NCBI GenBank assembly: GCA_016946835.1
Contig: JACVTC010000196.1
Span: forward strand, 115,001 to 179,000
Reading direction: 5' to 3'
DNA from: Neocallimastix lanati (nom. inval.)
Lineage: Eukaryota > Neocallimastigomycota > Neocallimastigomycetes > Neocallimastigales > Neocallimastigaceae
Length of the DNA stretch: 64,000 nt
Position numbers and translations under genes: made by a program. How positions within the stretch are numbered: the first letter of the stretch is position 1; each line of letters begins with the position of its first letter. The notes under the pieces are model-generated. The model was not told the DNA's origin, searched no databases, and saw only the letters and a program-made list of their open reading frames with translations. Below are positions 1 through 11,212 of this stretch, in pieces.

Positions 1-208
1 TAGCATAATCAAGGAGTAATATAATAATGTCTATATTATTATTGAAAGTAGCTAATATATAAGGGTACTCCCCATTATCATCTTTTTCATTTAATTTAAA
101 AATTTTGTTTTTTTTAATGGAAGCTTCCAGTACTAATTGAACCTTTTTAACATCATTTTCATTAATAGCTTTTATTAATTTTCCATTCTCATTTTTTCCT
201 AGTCCCAT
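1..208 (-). CDS. Ankyrin-repeat protein, N-terminal part (runs off the left edge)
   Basis: An ATG at 206-208 on the minus strand opens 69 codons with no stop up to the window edge. The protein starts MGLGKNENGKLIKAI and continues with a helix-turn-helix pattern typical of ankyrin repeats: a short run ending in VLEAS, then NEKDDNGEYPYILATF and NNIDIIILLLDYA, which match the second-helix and start-of-repeat consensus. Ankyrin repeats bind other proteins; the partner cannot be told. The codon use (AAT, AAA, ATT, TTA) and low-complexity style resemble the ankyrin-like gene at 59461-60492, so both may belong to one lineage-expanded family (inference). Only the first repeats are visible, so length and any extra domain are unknown. 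Confidence 0.75.
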   Translation of the reverse strand, partial: MGLGKNENGKLIKAINENDVKKVQLVLEASIKKNKIFKLNEKDDNGEYPYILATFNNNIDIIILLLDYA

Positions 209-1105
209 TTCTTTTCAATATTATAAAAATATATATTATGAATAAAATAATATAGTAATTATTTTATTTAAAAGTAATTATTTTTATATTTTTTATATAT
301 TTATTTTTGTCAAATAAAATAACAATAATAATAATAATAATAATAATAATATGAAAAAAAAAAATAAAATAAATTTCTATATGTGAAATTAAAATATAAT
401 ATTTAAAAACTTCAGTAATATTATTATTTATTAAAACCTTTAAATAATATTTTATATCAAAATAATACTACTACTAATAATAAAATTTTAAAAAAAAAAA
501 AAATAGAAATAATAATAAATAATAATTAATTATTAATAAGAATAATTATATAATAATAATAATAATAAATAATAAATAATAAATAATAAATAATAAAATA
601 ATAATAATAATGAAAATTTTAAATTATAATAATAAAATTTTTAAAGTATTTAAAGATTAAATAGTTTTATTTTTTTTAAAAAAAAAAAAAAAAAAAAATT
701 AATTATATTAACCTATTAAAATAATTTAAATAAAATTTATAAATAAAAATGAATATTTTTATAATAAATTAAAATAAATATAAATATTTTATGTACTTTT
801 AAGGATATTCAAATATTCAAATATTATTTAATAGTATTTAATATTAAAATACATGTTAAATAAAAATAAAAAAAATAAAAAATATAAAAGTTGTTTTAAT
901 AGTTTTTTTTTTTTTAATGCCCATTTCATTTTTAAAAAATAAAAAAAAAAAAATTTTTTTTCTTTTCTTTTAATTTTTAAAATAAAATAATAAAAATATA
1001 AATATTTTATATACTTTTAATGATATTTAAATATTCAAATATTATTTAATAACAACAACCTAAAAATAAAAAATGAATAAAAAACAAGAAATTTAAAAAA
1101 TCTCT

Positions 1106-1157
<52 letters not shown>

Positions 1158-2997
1158 CAATGTTAGCAAATAGTATAGAAAAAGAATCTTCTTTAATTTT
1201 ATTTTATTTATTTATTTATTTTTTTTTTAAATTGAAAAATTTTTTATTTAATAAATATTTATAAAATATATATATTTATATAATATTTTTTTTTTCTTTA
1301 TAACTATTATTTGACTCTTGAAATCTTTTCTCTATTACTAGTAACATTCATAAATGTGACAAATCTATTCAATATATTAATTATTTTATGATTTTATGAT
1401 TAGGGTACTTCATAATAAAATCTAATTAGGATTAATTATTTAAAAATTTAAATAATATTTTTAATATATTTTTTTTTTTAAGAAAAAAATTACTATTATT
1501 TACAATTCACATTTTATTCTATAATAAAATTCATTCAATATATCTAATCTTTTTTTTTTTCTGTTATTTTAATTTATATATAAAATATAAAATATGAATT
1601 AAATATTATAATCATTTCTTTATTAATAAATAAAGAAGTAATCCTAATTTTGTTTTTCTTTATTTTTTATAAATATCATAACTTATATATATATATAAAT
1701 ACATTAAGTAAATGAATATTTTACACAATTTTTATAAAAATATATAATTTTATTAATTTTATTTTTATTTTATAAAATTTTATTTTTAATGATATCATAT
1801 AATAAAATATCTTAAAATTAGTAATTTGTATATATAAATTACTTTGGTTTAATTGATATTATTTAATTTATTTGTATTTTATTTTTTATTAAAAGTTTCT
1901 TTTTATATTACTTCACTATTTTATTTTATATTTTTTTTTTTTTATTTTTAAAAATAAAATTTTATGTATAAACAAAAGAATATTTATGATTAAAAAAATA
2001 TTCCAGAAATGATATCTTAAGAAAATAATAATATCTTAGGATATTATATGTTAAAATAAATAATAAAAATAAAAAATAAATAATAAAAAATAAGAAAATA
2101 AGAAAATATTATCATTTTATTAAATTTTATTTATTATATATAATTACTTCTTCTATATATGTTTATAAGATATATTAAATAATGTATACTAATCAAATAT
2201 AGATTATATTAAATAAAAATTATATATAATTACTTATCATTAGTAAAAAAAAAATATTTTACTTTTATACATTCATAGTATATATCATAATATTTTTCTT
2301 TTAAAAATTATAACAATAAAGTAAATTAAATAAATTAAATAAATAAATTAAATAAATAAAATATATATATATAAATATATAATAATAATAATAATAAAAA
2401 TAGAAATATGATTATTATTTATTAAAAAAAAAATTTTTTTTTTTGGACATAAAAAAAGAACAAAATAAAAAAAGAAAATAAAAAATAAATAAATAAATAT
2501 AATATAAAATATATATATAATATATAAAATATAATATATAATATATAAAATATATAATATATTTTATTTATAATAAAATTAAATATAATAAAATAAAAAA
2601 AAATTAAAATTAATAAAAAAATTTTTAAGAGATTTGATGGTTCAATTAAAAAATTAATATAAATTATAATATATTATAAAATATTGAAAAAAAAAAAATT
2701 TTAAATTAATTTCATTTTATTTTATTTTATTTTATTTTATTTTTGTTCTTTTTTTTTTTTTTTTATAGATTAATTTTATTTTTATTTTTTTTTTTTCTTT
2801 ATGAAAAATATATAAAATATATTTATATATTATATTTTAAAATATGTAATTCTTTTTTTTTTAATATAAGTAAAGATACAATATTAATTTTAATTTTAGT
2901 TCCATATTATTATTTAAAATAATATATCGTAAAAAAATTTTTTTAAAATAATTAAAAATATTATTAAAAAAAAAAGAAGTCAACAGAACAATAAATT
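209..2997. other. Intergenic AT-rich DNA, no gene seen
   Basis: About 2.8 kb of nearly pure A/T. It contains (AAT)n near 325-350 and 555-600, a 49-base poly(T) at about 1109-1157 just after a short TC run, and several A/T homopolymers. No reading frame with coding character was found on either strand. Part of it must be the promoter of the ankyrin gene at 1-208. Confidence 0.8.
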
Positions 2998-3929
2998 TTA
3001 AACATTTGGCATTATATAAAATTCTGATTTTTTTTTATCAACTTTTTCAATTAACTTTAGAAAGGTATCAATCATTGTTTTTCGTTTTTCTACTATTTCT
3101 TTATTACAACTTTCTATTTTATCAATTAATATTATTTTATTCATTATATTTTCTGTAATTTTTCTATATAAAATTTCTAAATCTATGTCACAAGACCCAT
3201 TTTCATGATAGTATTTTACTTTGTTTTCATATTCTTCAATTAATGGATATAATATTTGACTAATTTCAATAGAACATTTATCAAGAAAATTTGATGGTTG
3301 CTTACGGATGAATTCTCTTAATTCTTTTTTTGATAATTTTGATATTTCAGAATTTGAATTATTTAATGTTGAACTATTTAAAATTGAATTATTTAATGTT
3401 GAACTATTTAATGTTGAACTATTTAAAATTGAACTATTTAAAGTTGAACTATTAATACTTGATGGAATTTTGTTGTAAATATTTGGATTATTAATACTTT
3501 CTTCTCCATAATATTCTCTTTTCCTTTGATTTCTATCATATATTTTTTTCCTTTGATTTTCATTATTTTTTTTTATAGTTATTTTTTCTGTATCCAAGTT
3601 ATTACTATTATAATGATTTTTATTCTTTTTTTTTAATAAAAATGAATATATATCCTTTTCATTTAATGAACGGAAATCATAAAATGAATTTAAATTACTA
3701 TAATAAATAGGAGTTCCATTTTTGTTGTCATTATTATTAAAGTATAACTTTTGGTTATAATAATTATCTTGATAATTTATCTGATAAGAAAAAGAGTGAA
3801 ATATTATTTAAAATATATATATATATAAATATGATGTATATTTTTTTAATTTAATTATGGTTAATAAAAACTTACCTGTGAATTATTCCCAACACCATTA
3901 TATGATAAAGGTTCAGAGATGTTTTTCAT
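2998..3929 (-). CDS. Unknown 278-residue protein with Leu-Asn-Ser repeats, two exons
   Basis: I do not recognise this family. Exon 1 (3876-3929) encodes MKNISEPLSYNGVGNNSQ. A 95-base intron (3781-3875) has a GTAAGT donor and a TTATCAG acceptor and keeps the frame. Exon 2 (2998-3780) ends in TAA. Residues 19-125 are Asn/Tyr/Lys-rich. Residues about 128-161 are a run of imperfect STLNSS/SILNSS hexapeptide-like repeats. From about residue 165 to the end is a charged, mostly helical region (start LSKKELREFIRKQPSN) with Glu/Lys-rich stretches that could form a coiled coil. No signal peptide or membrane segment is seen, so it is probably intracellular. A start at the LTG-type codon at 3597 would be wrong, because the frame continues upstream and through the intron to a true ATG. 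Confidence is high that it is a gene, nil on function. Confidence 0.72.
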
Positions 3930-4210
3930 AATTTATTATTTCATTCATTTTTATCAGTTTATTTAATTATAGATAAAAAAAATATATATATATATATAAT
4001 AAATAAAAATAATATTATGTAATTGTTAATAAAAAAATTTTTTTTATATTTAATATTTTATATTTTTTTTATTTCTACCATTTTCATATACAAAAATCAT
4101 ATTTTCAGTAGGAATATCTATTATTTTAAACAAATATAAAGTATTCAATAATTATTTATTTTTTTAAACAAATAAAATTGAAAATGAAAAAAAAAATAAA
4201 AAAAAATAAA

Positions 4211-4249
<39 letters not shown>

Positions 4250-4257
4250 TAATAATA

Positions 4258-4295
<38 letters not shown>

Positions 4296-5879
4296 ATTTT
4301 AAATTAATAAGTTTACTTCCATTTTTATTTATTTATTTATTTATTTTTTATTTCTTATTTTTTTTCATTTTTATTTCTTATTTTTTTTATTTCCTTTTTT
4401 TTTTTTATATCTAATTTTTTTGATTTTTATATTTTATTTTTTTTTATTTTTTTTTTTTTTATTTCTTATTTTTTTTCATTTTTATTTTTTATTTTTATTT
4501 TTTTTTTTTTTATTTCTTATTTTTTTTTTTTTTTTTATTTCTTATTTTTTTTTTTTTTATTTCTTATTTTTTTTTTTTTTTTTTTTTTTAGGTTCAAATT
4601 TTTTTGATATTTTATAAACCCCCTCATATAGTTCAATAATGGCAATTAAAGATAGTTTTTTCTTTTTATAATAATAAAATCATTTTACTATTATTAGTCA
4701 ATTATTATTATTATTTTTTTTTTTTTTAAAGTAAAAGTTTTCAAGGGAAAAAAAAAAAAAAAAGAATTTTAATATCATAAAATTTATAAAACTATATGTT
4801 GAATGTTCGATAAATAAAAGGATTACAGATAAAAGTATTATAAAATAAAAAAATATTTTTGACTAATAAATTTAAATAATTTATTGAATCCCCTTTTTAT
4901 TATTTTTTAATCCATCCTATAGGGAATTAATAATTAATTTATCATTGGTAGAAAAGAACTAAAAACTTAAAATGGACAAAAAAAAAAAAATAAATAAATA
5001 ATAAATAAATAATAAATAATATAAATAAATATATAGTGAAATAAAAGGTATAATTAATTAAGTTGTTATCACTCACCCCTTCAAATGATTTTTTCTTATA
5101 TAAAATATTATTTATAAAATATAGTATTTTATGTCCTATTTGAATCTTCTGTAAAATAATAATAATAATAATAGTAAATAGTATATATTTTTTTATAAAT
5201 TTTAAAAAATTTTATATATATATTTTTTATTATACTATAAATTATAAGATATAATATTATGAGTAAATATTTTAATTTTTAAACTACAAATCTTTAGTAT
5301 TAATATTGGTTTTGTGAATTTATTTAATTCACTATATATTTATTATGTAATAATTAATATTTAGAAAAAAAAATAACGAATTAACAATATTTATATACCA
5401 AAGACAATTAAATAATATAAAAAACAATCTATATTAAAATATCAATTATAAATAAAAGAATGAAAAATAATAATATATATGTTTTTTTTTTTTTAAATAT
5501 ATATATTTTTATTTTTTAGTTTTTATTTAGAAAAAAAAATTAATGAATTAACAATATTTATATACCAAAAGGGGAAAGGCAATTAAATAAAATAAAAAAC
5601 TTTCTATATTAAAATATCAATTATAAATAAAAGAATGAAATATAATAATATATGTATTTTTTTTTTCTTAAATTTATATATTTTTATTTTTTATTTTTTA
5701 TTTTTTTTTACAACAATATAAATAACTAAAAATTTTTGAAAAATGTTTTTTTTATTTTTATATAATATATTTTAATTTTTTTTTATGTATCTTTTTATTT
5801 ATAAAATTTCAATTTCATATTTTTATTTAAAAATAGTATTATCAAACTATTTTTAATTTTTTTTTTTTTTTTTTTTTCA
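3930..5879. other. AT-rich intergenic DNA with long poly(T)/poly(A) blocks
   Basis: No gene is seen. It includes an (AT)n run plus a roughly 33-base poly(A) near 4222-4293. A 4320-4610 block of T-rich imperfect repeats (ATTTCTTATTTTTTT-like) gives spurious Phe/Leu frames. Near 5350-5480 and 5525-5650 there is a direct repeat of roughly 115 bases, beginning GAAAAAAAAATAACGAATT and GAAAAAAAAATTAATGAATT; both copies share AACAATATTTATATACCAAA. Confidence 0.7.
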
Positions 5880-7600
5880 GTTCCAGCTAAAAATTTTCTT
5901 GAAAATTTAAATTTTAATTTTTTTTATTTCAAATTTTTTTAACATAAAAAATGTTACAATTCCTATAAAATTCTTATATATTTTATTTATTTAGTTTTAT
6001 TTATTTAGTTATCATTAGGGTTATATTATAAATGAATTTTTTATTAATAATTCTATATAAATCATTTAAAATTAATTTAAAATTATTCATCATCAATTGA
6101 ATCTTCAGCTTCATTGATAGCTGTAACTTCACTGTCAAAAAATTCATCATTTTCAATATTTTCTTCATCACTGTAGATTAGATCATTTTCATTTTCATCT
6201 TCATTTTCATCCACATTTTCATCTACATTTTCAACTTCATCATTAATGAAAAGTCCAAGATCAATAGAGTTACCCATGGCGGCATATCCTAAATAATTTG
6301 GATGAAGACCATCACCATCACTTAAATCTGCCTTAAGAACCATTCTATCATTAGGATCAGCAACCACCGATGAAAAATCAATTATAGCATCAAAACCACC
6401 TTCACTCGCTGGGGTATTTAAAATCCATTGATTAACCGTTTCTTTAACCCTATTCTTTTCTTCAGTCCAACCCTCATTGCTTTTAAATGGAAGAATTGGA
6501 CTACCATAGGTAATAATGCCACGTTCACGATTTCTTTTAATAAGTTCCTGAAGTCCTTCAATAAGAACCGGTGCTGTTCTTTGACTGTAAAGAATATCAT
6601 TAACTCCATATAAAACAATCATATATTTAACATTTACTTGTTCAGCCACATCTTTTTGATATCTTCCTAATCCTGTTGGCCATACTGGATTATTTTGTCC
6701 ATATAAACTACTACCACCAATAGCTTGATTTAAAATGGCTAAATGACGAGTGGCGGGATGACTTTGTAATCTTTCAGATAAAACATCTGGCCATCTGTTT
6801 TGTTTGTCATTGGTGGAGCCTCTACCATCGGTGATTAAATCTCCATAACAAAGAATAGCTTCCGTCTTCTTTTCATTATCAACCACATCAATAGCGGCAA
6901 TCGTAAACCAATGAAGGAACTTATGATCACTACTGAAAGTTTCCTTACTAACGGCATTTCCTAATTCAACAAAAGAATAAGTTCTAGAACTTGTATGACC
7001 TGTAAAATCAAATGGAATCTTTCCATATTGAATGGTGATAGCAACTTCATCTAAAGCGGAAAGAGAGAATGGAATTATATCAGAAACAATATCACCATAA
7101 GCAGGAATCGAAACATTGTATTGTCCTTTAAAAGTAATTTCGGTATCGGTTTCCAATATAATACTACCAGTACCTTGACCAGCAGACTTGGCAACATGAA
7201 CGGATTTCAATTCCAATTCCTCTTTTCCATAAATATTAGAGAAATGGAATCTCAATTGTTCACCAGGAATACTGACCTTAACAATTTGACGTAAGGAATT
7301 TCCTTGCAGATCAATATCAGGTAATTCACCTTTATTATACTGAGAAGAAGACCAAGTACCAGTAAAAGAGACTTCATCAGCAGCTAAAACTGCATTAATT
7401 ATAAAAAGATATAAAATAGAAATTAAATAAAATTTCATTTTTAATTTTTTAATCTTTCTTAATATTTTATCCAAAATATTATAAATGAAAGTATAATTTT
7501 AAAGTTTTTATTTATTTCTTTTTATAATATATCAAATATTATTAAAAAATAAAAAAAAAGAAATGTATAATTATTAAAAAAAAAAAAAATTTAAAAAAAA
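5880..7600 (-). repeat. Left arm of a large inverted duplication (intact SGNH copy)
   Basis: Read on the minus strand, this stretch aligns with 9480-11212 read on the plus strand. It covers the SGNH gene plus about 200 bases past its stop and roughly 150 bases upstream of its ATG. Shared landmarks outside the coding region are TTCATTTATAATATTTTGGA upstream and CCTAATGATAACTAAATAAA and TTAGCTGGAACT downstream. The two arms are separated by about 1.9 kb of AT-rich DNA. Edges are approximate because both ends fade into homopolymers. Confidence 0.85.
6083..7438 (-). CDS. Secreted SGNH/GDSL-family protein (XynE-like) lacking the catalytic serine
   Basis: The 451-residue protein starts with a signal peptide (MKFYLISILYLFIINAVLA), so it should be secreted. 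An upstream in-frame ATG at 7474 would put a charged stretch before the signal, so I prefer 7438. Residues about 20-185 form the N-terminal beta domain typical of XynE-like esterases, followed by the SGNH hydrolase fold. Block I reads YGDLITDGRGS, where active members have GDSITDG: the nucleophile Ser is Leu201 (codon TTA, 6836-6838). The rest of the site is kept: Gly in NQAIGGSS, Asn280 in YGVND, and Asp376/His379 in DGLHP. Active relatives deacetylate xylan or other esters. This one is predicted inactive unless another residue substitutes, and might act in binding (inference). The C-terminal 40-50 residues are a strongly acidic tail with NVDEN/EDEN repeats. A decayed inverted copy lies at 9638-11016. 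No intron is seen. Confidence 0.9.
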   Translation of the reverse strand: MKFYLISILYLFIINAVLAADEVSFTGTWSSSQYNKGELPDIDLQGNSLRQIVKVSIPGEQLRFHFSNIYGKEELELKSVHVAKSAGQGTGSIILETDTEITFKGQYNVSIPAYGDIVSDIIPFSLSALDEVAITIQYGKIPFDFTGHTSSRTYSFVELGNAVSKETFSSDHKFLHWFTIAAIDVVDNEKKTEAILCYGDLITDGRGSTNDKQNRWPDVLSERLQSHPATRHLAILNQAIGGSSLYGQNNPVWPTGLGRYQKDVAEQVNVKYMIVLYGVNDILYSQRTAPVLIEGLQELIKRNRERGIITYGSPILPFKSNEGWTEEKNRVKETVNQWILNTPASEGGFDAIIDFSSVVADPNDRMVLKADLSDGDGLHPNYLGYAAMGNSIDLGLFINDEVENVDENVDENEDENENDLIYSDEENIENDEFFDSEVTAINEAEDSIDDE

Positions 7601-9479
7601 AGTATTTATATACTGAATTATTTTAAAATAAATTAGAATATTAATGACTAATTATTAATATAACTGTTATTTTTTTTTTTATAAAAATAGTTAAAAAGAT
7701 ATATATCACAAAAAATAAAAATTTAATAGCAAGTAAAGTTTTATAAATTTTTATTAAAAAATTAATATTGTTTCTAAATAAATCTTTATGATTATTGGAT
7801 TGAATTTTTTTTTTTTTTTATTTTTTTTTTTTAATGTTAGAATTTTTTTTTTTAAAAAAAAAAAAAAAAAAACTAGTCATTGTCCCCAATTTATTAAAAT
7901 AATATAATTGCATAGTTACAGGAAAAAAAATAAACATTAAAATTCTTTGATAGTTTTTTTAGAATTATTTATTAAATTCTAAACTTTTTTTTTTTTTTTT
8001 TTACCAACATATTAAAATGTGTAACAAAATTCTTTAATTTAAATTAAATTTTATTTTTTTAAAAAAATTTTTTTTTATTGATAAAACATTAATTAACAAA
8101 CCTGAATTTTATACGATATTAAAAATTTAGTGAATCATTGATAAAAAATAAAAATAAAAAATAAAATAATAAAAAATAAAAAATAATAATAATAATAATT
8201 ATTATTATTTTTATTATTATTAAAAATATATAATTATTTTCTTATTTAAAATAAATTATTTTTCTTCTCTACAAGTAATAAAAAATATAATTTTTAATAT
8301 GTTTCATTATTAAATTTAATTTTTTTTTTTTTTTTTTTTTGAATTTTTAATAAATGAATAATATTTTATTATAAATAATATTGAAGTTTACTTATATAAG
8401 TTTTTAAATGATACTTTCAATGAATAGTAAATAAAAAAAAAATAAAAATAAAATTATTTTTTATTAAATTTTAGTTTTTTATTTATATTAAAAATAAATA
8501 ATAATTATAAAAAAAAAAATCAGCATTAATAAATAAAATTTTCACTAATTAAACAAAACTATTATATTTCAATTATTGATAATGATTAAATATATATATG
8601 TATATATGTATACTTTTTTTTTTTTTTTGGTTTGTCTTGTTTTTTTAATTTAAATATTTAATTTAAAATTTTTAAATAAAAAATTTTAGATGGAAATAAA
8701 TAATATTAAAATTTATATTTTTATTAAAAAATATAAATTTATTTCATATATCCGTTAAATAATAAAAAAGTTAATAATAATTTTAAAAAATAATAAAAAA
8801 GTCATTTAAATTAGAAATTTTAATTTTTATTTATTTTTCATAGGAGCTCATAGATTAAAATTGGATAAATCAATAATAATAAAAAAAAAATATGAAATAA
8901 AATAATTATTAATTATATCCTATATATAATATCTTTTCAATGATTTTGTTTCATTATTTTTTTTTTTTTTTTTGTATCTCATATAATTACTTAAATAATT
9001 TAATAAGGTTTTTATCCTAATAATAATAAAAAATATATTTTATTATTATTATTTTATGAATAAAATTATTATAAAATAAGATGATATAAAAAAGTTTAAC
9101 ATTTAATTTTTTAAATAAATATTTATTATTATTAAAATTTAATTAATATAAAGATGTTTATCTTTATATTAATTACAATAATAAATATTAACAAATTTTT
9201 ATAAAAAAAAAAAAAAAATAAATTATTATAATTAAAACTTTATTTAATATTAAATTCTTCTATTATTAATTATTTTATTTTTTTAATATATATTATAATA
9301 TATATTATTAAAAAAAAAAAAAAGTATTTTGATATATGATATATTAAAATTTATTTTAGTTTTTTTTTTTTTTTTTTTTCAATATGGAATATATTTTAAG
9401 GTTGAATATGTATTCTTAATATTTATTTTAGTACTATTATAAAATATCAAAGTATATAAATGCCTTTTTTTTTTTCCCT
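7601..9479. other. AT-rich spacer between the inverted SGNH copies
   Basis: No gene is seen. It holds long A and T homopolymers, (AAT)n near 8185-8220 and scattered short inverted repeats of low complexity. Because the two SGNH genes point outward-to-inward as mirror copies, this is the spacer of a roughly 5.3-kb inverted repeat structure. Confidence 0.75.
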
Positions 9480-11212
9480 TTCTATTTTTTATTTTTTTTA
9501 ATAATTATACGTTTCTTTTTTTTTATTTTTTAAATAATATTTGATATATTATAAAAGGAAATAAATAAAAACTTTAAAATTGCATTTTCATTTATAATAT
9601 TTTGGATAAAATATTAAGAAAAATTAAAAAATTAAAAATGAAATTTTATTTAATTTCTATTTAATGTCTTTTTATAATTAATGCAGTTTTAGCTGCTGAT
9701 GAAGTCTCTTTTACTGGTACTTGGTCTTCTTCTCAGTATAATAAAGGTGAATTACCTGATTATTGATCTGCAAGGAAAATTCCTTACGTCAAATTGTTTT
9801 TAAGGTCAGTATTCCTGGTGAACAATTGAGATTCCATTTCTCTAATGTTTATGAGAAAGAAGAATTGGAATTGAAATCCGTTCATGTTTCCCAAGTCTGC
9901 TGGTCAAGATACTGGTAGTATTATATTGGAAACCGAAATCACTTTCAATGGACAATATAATGGTTCGATTCCTACTTAATGGTGATAGTGTTTCCGATAT
10001 AATTCCATTCTCTCTTTCCGCTTTAGATGAAGTTACTATCACCATTCAATATGGAAAGATTCCATTTGATTTTACGGGTCATACAAGTTCTAGAACTTAT
10101 TCTTTTGTTGAATTAGGAAATGCCGTTAGTAAAGAAACTTTCCGAAGTATTCATAAGTTCCTTCATTGGTTTACGATTGCCGCTATTGATGTGGTTGATA
10201 ATGAAAAGAAGACGGAAGCTATTCTTTGTTATGGAGATTTAATCACCGATGGTAGAGGTTCCACCAATGACAAACAAAACAGATGGCCAGATGTTTTATC
10301 TGAAAGATTACAAAATCATCCCGCCATTCGTCATTTAGCCATTTTTAAATCAAGCTATTGGCGGTAGTAGTTTATATGGACAAAATAATCCAGTATGGCC
10401 AACAGGATTTAGGAAGATATCAAAAAGATGTGACTGAACAAGTAAATGTTAAATATATGATTGTTTTATATGGAGTTAATGATATTTCTTTACAGTTAAA
10501 AAGAACAAGCATCGGTTCTTATTGAAGGACTTCCCGGGAATTTATTAAAAGAAATCGTGAACGTGGCATTATTACCTATGGTAGTCCAATTTTTTTTTCC
10601 AATTTAAAAGCAACGAGGGTTGGACTGAAGAAAAGAATAGCATTTAAAGAAATGGGTTAAATCAATGGATTTTAAATACCCCAGCAAATGAAGGTGGTTA
10701 TGATGCTATAATTGATTTTTCATCGGTGGTTGCTGATCCTAATGATAGAATGGTTCTTAAGGCAGATTTAAGTGATGGTGATGGTCTTCATCCAAATTAT
10801 TTAGGATATGCCGCCATGGGTAACTCTATTGATCTTAGACTTTTCATTAATGATGAAAATGTGGATGAAAATGTGGATGAAAACGTAGATGAAAATGAAG
10901 ATGAAAATGAAGAAGATCTAATCCACAGTGATGAAGAAAATATTGAAAATGATGAATTTTTTGACAGTGAAGTTACAGCTATCAATGAAGCTGAAGATTC
11001 AATTGATGATGAATAGTTTTAAATTAATATTATATGATTTATATACAATTATTAAAAGAAAGTTCATTTATAATATAATCCTAATGATAACTAAATAAAT
11101 AAAATATAAAAGAATTTTATAGGAATTGAAACATTTTTTTTAAATTAAAAAAAAAAATAAAAAAAAAAAAATAAAATGAAATTATTAAGAAAATTTATTA
11201 GCTGGAACTAAA
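9480..11212 (+). repeat. Right arm of the inverted duplication (decayed SGNH copy)
   Basis: This is the mirror copy of 5880-7600. Similarity runs from the upstream T-rich block (TAATAATTATACGTTTC) through the whole gene to TTAGCTGGAACT at 11197-11209. The arm is slightly longer than the left one because of small insertions. Confidence 0.85.
9638..11016 (+). pseudogene. Decayed copy of the SGNH/XynE-like gene
   Basis: The ATG at 9638 aligns with the start of the intact copy, but a stop (TAA) ends the signal peptide after eight codons. Single-base insertions then shift the frame repeatedly, for example GATTATTG versus GATATTG near 9760, ATTTTTAAATCAAG versus ATTTTAAATCAAG near 10340, and GGATTTAGGAAG versus GGATTAGGAAG near 10408. 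Two longer open pieces survive (9948-10367, and 10726-11016 with the acidic tail and TAG stop). It carries the same GDL block I codon (TTA, 10239-10241) as the intact copy, so the serine was lost before the duplication or spread by gene conversion. The acidic tail has one extra NVDE repeat unit. Most indels lengthen T or A runs. Sequencing error cannot be excluded for single ones, but the number makes a true pseudogene likely. Confidence 0.88.

Noticed and set aside
4420-4617. Open frame on the plus strand rich in Phe and Leu
   Set aside because: It is a by-product of T-rich imperfect repeats and has no coding character.
6418-6618. Alternative frames inside the SGNH gene
   Set aside because: They overlap the well-supported SGNH frame and have no independent support.
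10797-10985. Minus-strand Ser/Phe-rich frame
   Set aside because: It is the antisense of the acidic GAT/GAA tail in the SGNH pseudogene.
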